DNA of 64,000 bases, taken from Jacaranda mimosifolia (taxonomy: Eukaryota; Streptophyta; Magnoliopsida; Lamiales; Bignoniaceae). Position numbers and translations under genes: made by a program. The DNA is taken from contig CM032133.1 of assembly GCA_018894105.1 (NCBI GenBank), positions 14,274,501 through 14,338,500 on the forward strand. Direction: 5' to 3'. The notes under the pieces were generated by a model, which saw only the letters and a list, made by a program, of their open reading frames with translations, ran no database searches and was not told where the DNA came from. Positions 11,891 to 22,650 of this stretch are shown in pieces; within the stretch, counting starts at the first letter, position 1, and every line of letters begins with the position of its first letter.

Positions 11891-12864
11891 AACATTTTCA
11901 AAATTTTTGCTTTTACTCTATTTTCCATAGAAACAACTTTCACGTTAAAATACTATATTGCCCTTGTTTAAATGAATGAATTATTTTATTACCTTGGTTC
12001 CACAAGTCTCCATCAAAAGATAATGAAAACAACTTGTTGGCAATTAATCCATATACAATGGAAGAGAAACATCAATTTGAAAGGTAAAACACTAAGAAAA
12101 GTATTGACCAATAGAAGTCAATCTGGGGAACAAAATAAGAAGATCTACATGCATGGAAATAACACTTAATAACAAATTTATATTAATGACAAGTACAAAA
12201 AGTACCATTACAAATACAAAAAAGACCGATTTTTTTTTTCCAAAAAAATTGAACTTTAGGGTTATCAACATATTTAATTACAATATCAAAATAATAGAGG
12301 CCATACAGATGGGGCAATAGATTATCATATTTTTCAAGAAATCAGTCAAATAGTTATATTAAAATATTAAATAATAAAATTTAATATTGAATTAATATGT
12401 ACCAAAAATAGATGCGTGTCAAACTAAATATCAAATTATATTATACGCCATACTTATGATGAAATTTTGTACCCGGAAAAAACAAAAAAAATACTTACGA
12501 TGAAATTTGAACCCAACACCTCTTCGAATTTTGAGCCACAAGTCTTTCATTAATTTATAACATTTATAATCCCTTATTATGGAAGGGACATATTTGTTAT
12601 CACTTGTTATTGGATGTGTATTAGGTTGGTTTCTCACAGTTTCATAATAAAAATTTAATTTGAGTATATATAGGTAAGGTAATAAAAATTTACTCTATAA
12701 GTACATATTATCTTTTCAAAAATGAACCGTTCAATTAATTTGGTAAATTTTACTTACATCTCCTCATAACTCAATTTATTTGCGATTGCGATTCAAATAT
12801 TAATGAAAAATAAGAATTTTTTTTTTTGAAGAATTTACGATGTTGCAACACAAATAATAATAGA

Positions 12865-12886
12865 AGAGAGAGAGAGAGAGAGAGAG
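12865..12886. repeat. AG/GA microsatellite
   Basis: Eleven uninterrupted AG dinucleotides. Confidence 0.9.
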
Positions 12887-13350
12887 GTGAATGTTACTAA
12901 ATGCAATTAAATTTACATGATTCGATCAGATTGAAAAGCTTTTGAATGCTAATAGAAAATAAAATGGAATAAAATAAACTAAATACATATATATATATAC
13001 CATGAATATTTGCATTTATTATATATATATATTATTCTATTTGTATTTGAGATATTAATGTATACCACTAGTAGATTGTAGGTGATTTAAATTTTATTTT
13101 TTATTTACATCTATAGCAAGAGTTTGTTAAGATCTAAACACTATTAATAAGTTTATTGCTGAACACACAATCAGAATATGTATATTTTACTATTACTAAA
13201 CTAGTACCATTAATTAAAAAATGAAAAATCTAATTTCTTGTCACTATCTCAAGTTTTACTCAACTTAATAACCTCCAACAAAATATCTCCCATCATGTAT
13301 TTATTTTGAAGTTCAAAGTTGCGGAGTAGTTAGGTCAGAGATAGCAATGT

Positions 13351-13390
13351 GGGGGTGGGGGTGGGGGTGGGGGTGGGGGTGGGGGTGGGG
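13351..13390 (+). repeat. GGGGGT minisatellite, G-quadruplex candidate
   Basis: Six to seven consecutive GGGGGT units with single T spacers. Runs of five G with one-base loops meet the usual sequence rule for intramolecular G-quadruplexes. Confidence 0.9.
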
Positions 13391-13871
13391 TGTAATCGAA
13401 TTTGGGATTGGCCACGTTACCTGTGAGTTAGACATAGAGTTTGAATATTTTGGTTGAAGGAGTTAGGAGTCCACCTCTTATGACGGACTCAGTACATAAA
13501 AATAAATTAAATAATCCGTCCGACACAATACTTGTTACTAAATAATAAAAGTATAACTAATTCAGATTCAGAGGAAAGACTAATGAGTTTACATTTTCTA
13601 AGACAAAAGGAAACAAAAAGAGAATACCATTAATAGTCATTAGTATTTGATTACGATGGAATATGAAACTGACAATAAATTTTATCTATTCCACAATTAA
13701 TAAAGTTGAAAAGAGTTGCCAAGCCTAAAACCGACCGTAGTTAGTTGTTTGCGTTGAAACTTAAAGCCCCTTAACTCACGCTGTCTAAGCCCACTTCACC
13801 AAATTTGTCTTCTAGTCAACGCCGCAATTGCCTTTGAAGCCTCACCACACCCTTTATCACTTGTCTTCCCT

Positions 13872-13896
13872 ATCATCATCATCATCATCATCATCG
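13872..13896. repeat. ATC microsatellite
   Basis: Eight ATC triplets, about 1.3 kb upstream of the MLO start codon. Confidence 0.9.
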
Positions 13897-13919
13897 TTCC
13901 TACTCAATTTTGTTCCTTG

Positions 13920-13939
13920 CCCCCCCCCGCCCCCCCCCC
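13920..13939. repeat. C-rich run
   Basis: Nineteen C with a single G in twenty bases. G-rich on the minus strand. Confidence 0.9.
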
Positions 13940-14946
13940 TAAAATGCTAAAACATTGTAGCTAACACACGAATTTCTTAAATGTTATTGAATTTTTAGTT
14001 TTGGGCCATAATTGTTAGAATTAAATATAAATTTTATATTTGATGCAATAAGAGTCTAATTAATACTAAATATTACATGCAAACAGAATACGGTCTTTTT
14101 CAAAAATTAGTGTGATATTGAGCTTATGCCCTTGGAACACAATTGCACAAAGTTAAAGTTTGAGTTTTATAAATTTTGCTTAAATGCCTTTTTAATTTTG
14201 AAAATTAGTATTTTGTGTTAATTAAGTCATTAATGAACGTCGATTCACTTAATTTGGAGAGCCCACCTTAACGGGCTTAAAATGGTTGGCTCATTGTCCA
14301 CTTTTTTTTATTTAATTATTTAATTAGTTTGACCACGTAATTTTTTAACTTCCCATCCACTCACCATTTAGTCTGAAACTTAAATAAGTATGGTTGTTTT
14401 AAGTTTGAGAAAATTGAGGCGCATCTTCTAAACAAATTTAGATTTTAAATTATTTGAGTCTAATTTTAAGAATTTCAATTGACTATAAATGAGAACATCC
14501 TATTGGATTTAGCCATTGAATGCCTAATATTTCTTTTTTATAAAAAGGAAAAAAGTAATAATCGAATTTAAATAACCTCTCTAAACCTGAGATGCCCAAC
14601 TTCACCTAATTTTTTAGACTCAAACAACACCCCGGATTCCCCCTCCCTATGTTTTTTTCCCTTGCAAGTTGCAATGAATGACATTGACATGAAGAAAACG
14701 TGGACTCCCATGCTCAAAGTCATTGCTAAAAATCGCTATCTTGAAAACAATAAAGAATGGAAAGTTTTGGCAATTTTTGGTAAGTTACAATAACTTTATA
14801 GAGTTATAAAATGTGAGAAAAATAAAATTACAAAAAATGAAAAAGTTGCTAAGAATCCAAATTTGGATGCTCAATAAATGGGTTGTCGCTACCAACTACA
14901 GTGCATTTGTATACTTTTCTAAAGCTCATAGACACGTATTTCAAAC

Positions 14947-14954
14947 TATATAAA
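14947..14954 (+). promoter_or_regulatory. Possible TATA box of the MLO locus
   Basis: TATATAAA lies 219 bases upstream of the MLO ATG, and a pyrimidine-rich CT stretch (about 15140-15150) follows before the start codon. The position fits a plant core promoter with a 5' UTR of some 190 bases. AT-rich DNA gives such octamers by chance, so support is weak. Confidence 0.3.
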
Positions 14955-15172
14955 TTCTTGAGAATGATGCAGTGATATTTTAGTATGCAATTGTTTAAGA
15001 TAACTTCATTCTTGGATAGAAGTTCTTGCTAGAAAGTTAGAACAAAAACGCAGCCTGTATTTGTTCCATAGTTGAAACTCTTTGCACTCAAATTTGCTTC
15101 TCTCTGTAGAAATTGTCAATTGCTAAAAAGGTCTTTTCTATCTCTCTCTGTATTAGTGTGTGAATTTGTTAT

Positions 15173-15307
15173 ATGGCCAGTGAGGGGGATAAAGGGGGAA
15201 CATTAAGAAATCTTGATCAGACACCGACATGGGCAGTGGCTGGTGTGTGTGCAGTGATTATAATCATCTCTATTGCCCTGGAAAAGATTCTCCATAAAGT
15301 TGGAACG
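15173..15307 (+). CDS. MLO exon 1
   Basis: 45 codons from ATG to ...KILHKVGT, donor GTATGG. Carries the short extracellular N-terminus and the first membrane helix (AVAGVCAVIIIISIAL). The ATG is the only in-frame start before the conserved TPTWAV motif. Confidence 0.9.
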
Positions 15308-16529
15308 GTATGGAAATCACGCGCCATGTTTTATAATCCAGTAACAATTTTTTCCACGTTCTCTTGTCCTAATTAATAGAATGTTTGAGCGCTTTTCTTT
15401 TTGAAAGATATTTTATGGATTCTGCTCTTGTTTTCGGGTTATATTTTTGCTGCTCAATAGCGATTTACTATAGTATTAGATTTTTTTTTCTTTTTTTTTT
15501 CCCCTTCTATTCTGTTGCTTTGTTTTGACTTCCGTATCCTGATTTTTGTCCTAATTTTTTTTCCACCTATTAAAATGGCCTAATTAACAAATTGTTTGAT
15601 GGGTTGATGCTTTTTCTCTATCAAGATGCCGAATTCTAACTGTTGATATGGATAATTTGGAGAGGACTAGCTATTAGTGGGTTCTCCTTTTAGTTGTAGC
15701 TACACCTATACTGACTTATACCTTAATAAGGTATAATCATTTCATAATTTTTGAAGCTTTTGTTGTTCTCTGAACATAAAGTTTCCAAGAAAAGTAAAAA
15801 AATGTAAACTTCTTTGGTTTAAGATTGTTTTCTTTGTTCTTTGTTTGTTACTTTCGTGGTGGTATTGAAGTTTCCATTATTTGTCTAGCCAGTAGGATTA
15901 ACTTTATTTTAGAAGTATTTGAAATACTACTGATATGCTTTAATTGATGTGTACACCTTTCCAAATGGTCTTTGCCCCTGCACTCTTAATTGTTTACCAA
16001 CATAGCTCTCTTTTGATTTCTGGGCCTGTGAAGGTCTTTTTTCTCATGTTATTATTTGTAAAACTATTTCAACTATATATAAGATACTGATTGATATTGT
16101 TTTCTTGCATATGAACTTAATATTTTCTTGCTTATGGAATTATGTGAATATTCTTGGTTGTCAGTTGATTTTCTTTGGTGCCTTCTTGACGCTTACCATC
16201 TCTATTTTTGTCTGCTTTTGGTTTAGTAATATTAAAAGAAGCCATACATCTTTTTGGTCATTCAAATTAAGTATGCTAGAAAGATGATTCTTGTACCTTT
16301 TTGTTTGCTCTTCTATTAGATGTTTAGCTTCCTTTCATAAGTTTGCATTTATGTGATTGTAACATCTCTTTGCATTTATTTTGTGTCTAGGTTGTTATAG
16401 TATATTATTTCCTCTTCATTTCTTGTATGTTGTACTTTTTGATTCATTCTACTATTACATAATCCATATCGCTGGATTGGATAATTGAATGATACTTCTT
16501 CTAACATGATGCTACTGAAATCTTTATAG

Positions 16530-16587
16530 TGGCTAACGAAGAGACATAAGAAAGCTCTTCATGAGGCACTCAAGAAAATCTAAGCTG
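16530..16587 (+). CDS. MLO exon 2, with in-frame stop
   Basis: Acceptor TTATAG, donor GTAGAT, 58 nt. Reads WLTKRHKKALHEALKKI, stop, A. The TAA at 16581-16583 stands where the family has Lys (AAA or AAG), one base away. The GCTG end joins AG of exon 3 to give Ala-Glu, confirming the exon edges. Confidence 0.88.
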
Positions 16588-16678
16588 GTAGATCATTTCT
16601 TCAATCCCTGCCACCTTATTTCCTTTTTTAGAAAGAAATTTCCTTGATGTACAACTTTCATCTGTTTGGTTGGGGCAG

Positions 16679-16884
16679 AGCTGATGATACTTGGTTTCAT
16701 CTCACTAATCCTTGTGTTCAGTCAATATTACATTGCTGAAATCTGCATACCTATTAATGTTGCTGACACCATGTTGCCTTGTCCCCTGAATGCCAAAGAC
16801 AAAGCTAAAGGAGAACATCATCGTAGACTTTTGTCATATGAGCGTAGAGTTTTAGTTGCAAAAAAAGTGCCTACTTGCAAGGAG
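16679..16884 (+). CDS. MLO exon 3
   Basis: 206 nt, acceptor GGGCAG, donor GTAATT. Encodes helix 2 (ELMILGFISLILVFSQYY) and the first extracellular loop with Cys residues and MLPCP, ending VPTCKE. Confidence 0.9.
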
Positions 16885-18458
16885 GTAATTATTGTCTTCA
16901 TGTTGAAGTTGAGCTCACTTGTGTTTATAATTCTACTTTCACATTGAGCCTTTTTATATTTTGGACCTAAACATTTTTAATTTGCTTCACTATAGACTTA
17001 TCTGATGCATTCTTAGGCAGGAAAATAAATAGGCTTGGTGGCAATATCCTTAAAGACGATAGATAAATTCTCTTCATAAATGTCCTTGATCAAGTCTACC
17101 ATCCACAGTCATATTGAACTCCTTAACAAAGAATGAAAATAGTCCCAAAGATTAGTAAAATTGAAGGCTTTATTGAATCACTTAAAACTGGGCATAATAT
17201 TGGAAGTCTCATTGAATCACTTGGGACGCATTTGCTACAGTCATCAAATTTGTGAGCAATATTGGAAATAAGTGAGTATACACGAGAATAGTGTAAAAGG
17301 AAAGCATGAAAAAAATCAAAACAAATGAGATTGACTTTCCAATATGTTTAATACAAAGATATACATGTGTATAGAGTTGTAACTTTGTCTTCTTGAATGT
17401 TGTTTATCTGGAAGAAACACTTCATAATACTAAATTAAATTGGTTAGTTCAATAATAAAATGATATTATTGTAGAGACTTGTTTGTCTCCATGATTGTTG
17501 GAGAATGATGACTTTAGTATGTTATTCTTCTTTTGTTCCACTAGTAGAAGAGTTCAAATTTGAGTAATAATGCTTTGTATTAGTTAAGATGTTATACAAG
17601 TGGACAATGAAAATTCATAAGAGTCCAAGCACCTTTAGAGTCAATATTCATGTTCTGTAACCTGGATCATCACATTAGTGCATTGATCTTTCATGGTCGA
17701 AGAACAGAATGTTGAAGGAGACAATTCTTGGATTAAGATCCTAGGATTATTTATTTCTTGTCAAGAAGAATCTATAGATTGCTTATCCAATAATAACAAA
17801 GTACAATTAAAAGCCGTTTCAGTATTCTTTTCGGAATGAGAATGTAAAAGTAAGTTAATATTATCATCTTTACTTTTTGTATGACAACTTTCATGACGAA
17901 AACTATTTAACAATGACTTTGTTTGTAGAATAATTTGGAGAATTTTTTTGGCCACATTTCTTGTAATGGATATTGCAATATATCTTGTAAATGTATCAGT
18001 GCATTTATGTGTGAGATCCGTGATTGCTACTGAAAACCCAAAGCTAAAACCTGTTGAACAACGATGAGTCATTTGACTATCATTTTTGAGTACTTTTCCT
18101 ATGTTTGAGGTCCATTCCTTTGGAAAAGCCACCTAAAGTTTGTTCTAGAAGCATTCTATAACACTCCGTGTATACAATACTTGAAAATGTTTCCATTATG
18201 GCTGCAACAGATGCATATTATGAACTGTGATGGAGATTTTATGTAAGAGTAGATATATCGAAATGCATATTATAGTAACATCAGAATCGCAAACTCCCTA
18301 GGATAAAATACAACTGCTTTTTGTCTTATCTATCTTGATTTAACTTGATCTTCTTGATCATTCACTCCTTCTTGATTAGATTTGACATGTAATTTTCTTT
18401 TTACATTAGATACAAATGGTATGAGGTTTTTGCTACACTAATCTGACTTTTCCCACAG

Positions 18459-18575
18459 GGGCATGTATCGCTTATATCAGTGAATAGTCTACACCAGATA
18501 CACATCCTTATATTCTTTTTAGCAGTCTTCCACGTGATTTATAGTGCTATTACCATGGCTCTTGGAAGACTTAAG
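18459..18575 (+). CDS. MLO exon 4
   Basis: 117 nt, acceptor CCACAG, donor GTAATT. Reads [20 protein letters not shown], then [19 protein letters not shown], covering the third membrane helix. Confidence 0.92.
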
Positions 18576-20254
18576 GTAATTTTGAATGCTTTATTTGTTG
18601 ATGAGCTTTTGTATCTGATCTTCCACGTCATCTATGATAACACTTTTTGTGCAATAGCAGAAGCCACTATCACTTTAACATCTCATTTTATGAGTGCTTT
18701 CTTCAACATGTCTGGAGGCTATAGTATGTTGACTCAGATAAATGTCTCAATGATGGTGCATGTCCTAGTGCCCAATTAATAAAACCAACTCAATGAATGA
18801 TATTTATTCAATACCTTTCTCCAATTTTGGAGTGCCCAATATGGGTGCTTGAGATAGTAGAAGAAGAGCCTAAGTAATAGGCCATAGGAAGGAAAGTGCA
18901 TCAATAAATTGGAAGTTAAATGATATTGAAGGAGTTAATAATTTTAATCTCTAGATATAGTAGAATGAATCTTTTTCGTTGGTCACCACGATTCCTTCTG
19001 GCTATTGCATCATTATGAATCTTTTCATAATCATGCTCTAATTGAAATTTGTGTAGTGGAAGAGCAAAAGTCAGTTTTGAGCTTACTTTCATTGTAGACT
19101 AATAAATTTGATATGTCTCTAACATTCTACCACCTTCATATGTTATGTTGCCTTCTGTTGTGCTTCAAAAACTGAAGACTGTCGTATTGGAGAATCTTGA
19201 TAGTGCAACTCTTTCCTTACCTGCAATATCACATCTTATGGAGGGAGAAGTAAAGAAAGTTAATCCAAAATATAATACTAGTCTGAATGATCAGCATCAA
19301 GCATGCGGAATAATTACATAAAAGAAATAAAGAGTTTCCATGCATATGCATGCATTGTGTTTTTGCATATATGAAACCAGAGTTAAGAACATTATCCTGA
19401 ACGCTTGGTAGACTGTGTTTTTCTTTCAAATATTTTACTGAGCAATGCCTAATATATCTTTTTCCTTTGAGTTATATACAATGAAATAGTATGTAGAACC
19501 ACATTAATTTGAGAACTTATGGGATTCATAAAAACTTTTCATATTTAATGAAAGCAACTAGAATGAACCTAATGAATCAATACTTTTTTTATTAGATTAA
19601 TTTCCCATAGAACCAGAAATTATTTTTTCATGCAACTCAACATTGCCTAGGTCTTTTTAGATCACTCAGCCCACGTTGCCAACATATATTGATAGTAAGC
19701 ATATAGTGGTATCAGAGAATACTTTTGACAAAATAAACATCCGCAAATAAATTTGAAATTGTTGTTATAATTTACTTATAATCTAGAAACCAACTATTCA
19801 ATTTTCTTGGTGGGATGAAGCAATATATGTGTAATTGTAATCTTTCTATTTTGACTTTTTCTTTTCAATATACCCTAACATAATATATATATATATATAT
19901 ATAATATTGTTTTTGCATGGCAAACCATGCAATGAGAGATATTGAATTTGGTCATGTATAATTTAGTTTAACTAAATGATTAACAAAACCAAAACCCCAA
20001 AATTTATGCGTAAGAATTAATAATCAATAAGATCCAATTACAAGTCCTCTTAGAAGATTGTGCAAGATCTCTTTTCCTTGAATTGGCCTCATTCCCTTTC
20101 AAATATGATGTTGTCTATGAAATCTAAAATATCACTAACTAAGTTAATCATCTTTAATTATTTTTTCTTATATGTACTATAAGCTTCCCTTTTTTCTCTT
20201 GTTTAACTTAGGTTTTATTATAACTTGAGATATTACATTAACTATGTTGTGCAG

Positions 20255-20315
20255 ATTCGTGGCTGGAAGCAATGGGAGCAGGAGACTTCATCACACAACT
20301 ATGAGTTTTCAAATG
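20255..20315 (+). CDS. MLO exon 5
   Basis: 61 nt, acceptor TGTGCAG, donor GTACAT. Reads IRGWKQWEQETSSHNYEFSN, with one base carried into exon 6. Confidence 0.92.
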
Positions 20316-20435
20316 GTACATTATTATATATACTCTATTTTGTTACATTGCCATGGATTTTCAGTTCTTACTTCAGCCCCTTATTACACAAAAAGTGGTG
20401 TTTAATGATTAGCAATCTAACTGTGGAACTAATAG

Positions 20436-20524
20436 ATCCGTCAAGGTTCAGGCTTACTCATGAGACATCTTTTGTGAGGGCGCACACTAGTTTCTGGACC
20501 CGAATTCCGTTGTTCTTTTATATT
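20436..20524 (+). CDS. MLO exon 6
   Basis: 89 nt, acceptor TAATAG, donor GTGAGA. Reads DPSRFRLTHETSFVRAH, then TSFWTRIPLFFYI, in the large cytoplasmic loop, a highly conserved family block. Confidence 0.92.
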
Positions 20525-20698
20525 GTGAGATTTAGCTTTTGTCTTTCTAATTCTTCTTCATTAATTTCCTCATGTTAAATGACACAGCTATCACTGTGGT
20601 AGCTAGGTCATTATTCGATCGATTGACATTTTTGTATTTGTAGTTACATGTTACCTACCAAAATCCTTATTCACCAGTTGACCATATCTGTCATGTAG

Positions 20699-20773
20699 GG
20701 ATGCTTTTTTCGACAATTTTTTAGGTCTGTTAGCAAATCTGATTACTTGACACTGCGTAATGGGTTCATTAAT
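20699..20773 (+). CDS. MLO exon 7
   Basis: 75 nt, acceptor ATGTAG, donor GTGAGT. Reads GCFFRQFFRSVSKSDYLTLR, then NGFIN. Confidence 0.92.
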
Positions 20774-20866
20774 GTGAGTTTTCTTCACCAAGTGTCCTAT
20801 ATTTTACCTATGTGGTTAGACTTTCCTCATTTTTCTTTTCTAATTAATTTTACTTGTTTTTTGTAG

Positions 20867-20955
20867 GTTCATTTGGCACCTAGAAGCAAGTTTAACTTCC
20901 AAAAATACATTAAAAGGTCACTAGAAGATGATTTTAAGATTGTTGTGGGAATAAG
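20867..20955 (+). CDS. MLO exon 8
   Basis: 89 nt, acceptor TTGTAG, donor GTAATA. Reads [20 protein letters not shown], then DDFKIVVGI, leaving two bases for the Ser completed in exon 9. Confidence 0.92.
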
Positions 20956-21075
20956 GTAATATGCTTTGTTGAGTGCACATGTTTTGTGGAAATTTTTAAG
21001 TTAATCGACATTTCTATCTCATGCAGAATTATTTTGCTGATTTTGCTTGCCCCTTTGTTTATTCAATGTTGGCAG

Positions 21076-21125
21076 CCCAGTGTTGTGGGGATCATTTGTG
21101 GTGTACCTGCTCCTAAATGTCAGCG
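21076..21125 (+). CDS. MLO exon 9
   Basis: 50 nt, acceptor TTGGCAG, donor GTCAGT. Joined to exon 8 it gives GISPVLWGSFVVYLLLNVSG, the family membrane helix. An alternative acceptor at 21027 gives an unrelated reading and is not used here. Confidence 0.9.
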
Positions 21126-21174
21126 GTCAGTCATTATTTATAGCTTACAAAGTGTATTCCATGTTTTCCCTACC

Positions 21175-21177
<3 letters not shown>

Positions 21178-21214
<37 letters not shown>
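21178..21214. repeat. ATC microsatellite in MLO intron 9
   Basis: Twelve ATC triplets. Confidence 0.9.
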
Positions 21215-21215
<1 letters not shown>

Positions 21216-21254
21216 TGCCTTGACATAATTGTTTTATACATTGATCTTTATCAG

Positions 21255-21295
21255 GGTGGGAGGTACTATTTTGGTCATCCTTAATTCCTTTATTT
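21255..21295 (+). CDS. MLO exon 10
   Basis: 41 nt, acceptor TATCAG, donor GTAAGA. Reads GWEVLFWSSLIPLF. Confidence 0.9.
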
Positions 21296-21395
21296 GTAAG
21301 ATCCTATCCTAATATGATTTTGAATATATAAATATATGTGTATACACACACACACACATATAAAGAAGAAAACCTAATAATATTTCATTTCACAG

Positions 21396-21569
21396 ATAAT
21401 CTTAGTTGTTGGCACAAAGCTACAAGCTATTTTGACAAAGATGGCCCTAGAGATAAAAGAGAGACATTCAATAGTCCAAGGCATTCCTTTTGTGCAAGCC
21501 TCCAACAAATATTTTTGGTTTGGTCGGCCTCAGTTGGTGCTGCATCTTATACATTTTGCATTGTTTCAG
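21396..21569 (+). CDS. MLO exon 11
   Basis: 174 nt, acceptor TCACAG, donor GTATTA. Reads IILVVGTKLQAILTKMALEI, then KERHSIVQGIPFVQASNKYF, then WFGRPQLVLHLIHFALFQ, strongly conserved. Confidence 0.93.
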
Positions 21570-22227
21570 GTATTAAATATTCTATTTTTCATAGGACAAG
21601 CTTTGAAATTATAAAAGAAATTAACATATTGCTTTACCTAGGATGAACTTTTGAAGGTTGTAATTTCATATCCAAATTCTATATTACGACATATCCACCA
21701 TGTTTTTCCAACATTATGAGGTCTACTGCATGTTATCTTGGTTAATAGATGGTGACCACTTCCTTTCTACTAATACTGAAGTCTAAACAAGAAGAAAAGG
21801 GAAAATGAAAATAAAAAGGCAATTATAGGAGAGAATCTGAAACCAGGAATTTCTGTCTTTATGAAATCATTGCCATTGATGGGAGCTGCTTTGATTTCAT
21901 GAACAAATTCAAATGGATTGGTGTGACTAAGTAAACAAATAAAGTGAGCAACTAAAACTTAGTAAGTTGTTTTGGCCCTATATATTAGCAATAATATGGG
22001 ACAAACAAGATATACTTCACAAAACATGTTGAATCTCATAAATCAGTTGATTAATTATGATCCAAAATATATATTAGTAAAGTGAGAACCTCCCTTGCCC
22101 AAAATTAGAAACTAGCAAAAGCTGCAAGAACTTGTTCATTAATGTACATTATCTTTTCATGCCCTCAGTTTTCTACATAAATGAAATTATACTTGTTTGC
22201 TAATCAGTTTAATCATCATCTTTGCAG

Positions 22228-22262
22228 AATGCATTCCAAGTAACATACTTTTGTGGATTTGG
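22228..22262 (+). CDS. MLO exon 12, one base short
   Basis: 35 nt between acceptor TTGCAG and donor GTAATG. The family needs 36 nt for NAFQ..YFLWIW. Here NAFQVTYF is followed by a T run one base short, so the rest is read as CGFG and a stop arrives at 22362-22364 in exon 13. Confidence 0.85.
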
Positions 22263-22348
22263 GTAATGATTCTCTCCAATTTATTAATTATAAATATATA
22301 ATTTTCCTATACAGCATCATGACGAAAGTAAAATTTTCTCATGTGCAG

Positions 22349-22416
22349 TATGAATATGGTTTAAGATCTTGCTTCCACGATAATTTTGGACTCGTAATTG
22401 CAAAAACTGTTTTGGG
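22349..22416 (+). CDS. MLO exon 13
   Basis: 68 nt, acceptor GTGCAG, donor GTAAGT. In the ancestral frame it reads YEYGLRSCFHDNFGLVIAKT, then VLG, the expected continuation. Confidence 0.88.
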
Positions 22417-22484
22417 GTAAGTAATATTCCACATAATTTGTCCCAAAATAGCCTATGAAGGATCCCCAATGCTTTGGTAAGGAT

Positions 22485-22542
22485 TTCAACTTGTGGAGCT
22501 AAGTTTTGTTGTGATGTTACATTGTATGCCTTAGTTGCTCAG
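22485..22542 (+). pseudogene. MLO exon 14, eroded
   Basis: The expected sequence is a helix ending CSYVTLPLYALVTQ. Here FCCDVTLYALVAQ can be read up to donor GTACTA at 22543, lacking several residues including the Pro-Leu pair. No good AG acceptor lies at the expected start, so the left edge is approximate. Confidence 0.55.
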
Positions 22543-22650
22543 GTACTATGAAAGCTTTACATTCCTTGATATGCTGTTTGGCGATAATATCATAATGCAA
22601 TTATGTACCATGAAAGCTTTACATTCCTTGTTTGGTGATAATATCAAAAT
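22543..22650 (+). repeat. 62-bp tandem duplication at the exon 14 donor
   Basis: GTACTATGAAAGCTTTACAT... at 22543 recurs at 22605 as GTACCATGAAAGCTTTACAT..., with a 7-base gap in the second copy. Both copies start with the donor-like GTAC. Confidence 0.85.

Larger units (their letters stand above)
11891..14940. other. Intergenic DNA upstream of the MLO locus
   Basis: No supported gene. Short frames at 11972-12169 and 12431-12637 have no recognisable motif and lie in AT-rich sequence, so I do not call them. Simple repeats inside are listed separately. Confidence 0.5.

Noticed and set aside
17761..18132. 123-codon minus-strand frame in MLO intron 3
   Set aside because: Lies within an intron on the opposite strand and has no recognisable motif or gene context.
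20986..21228. 80-codon frame containing IILLILLAPLFIQ, possible MLO exon with acceptor at 21027
   Set aside because: The family sequence GISPVLWGSFVVYLLLNVSG is obtained only with the acceptor at 21075; the ATC microsatellite makes up the end of this frame.
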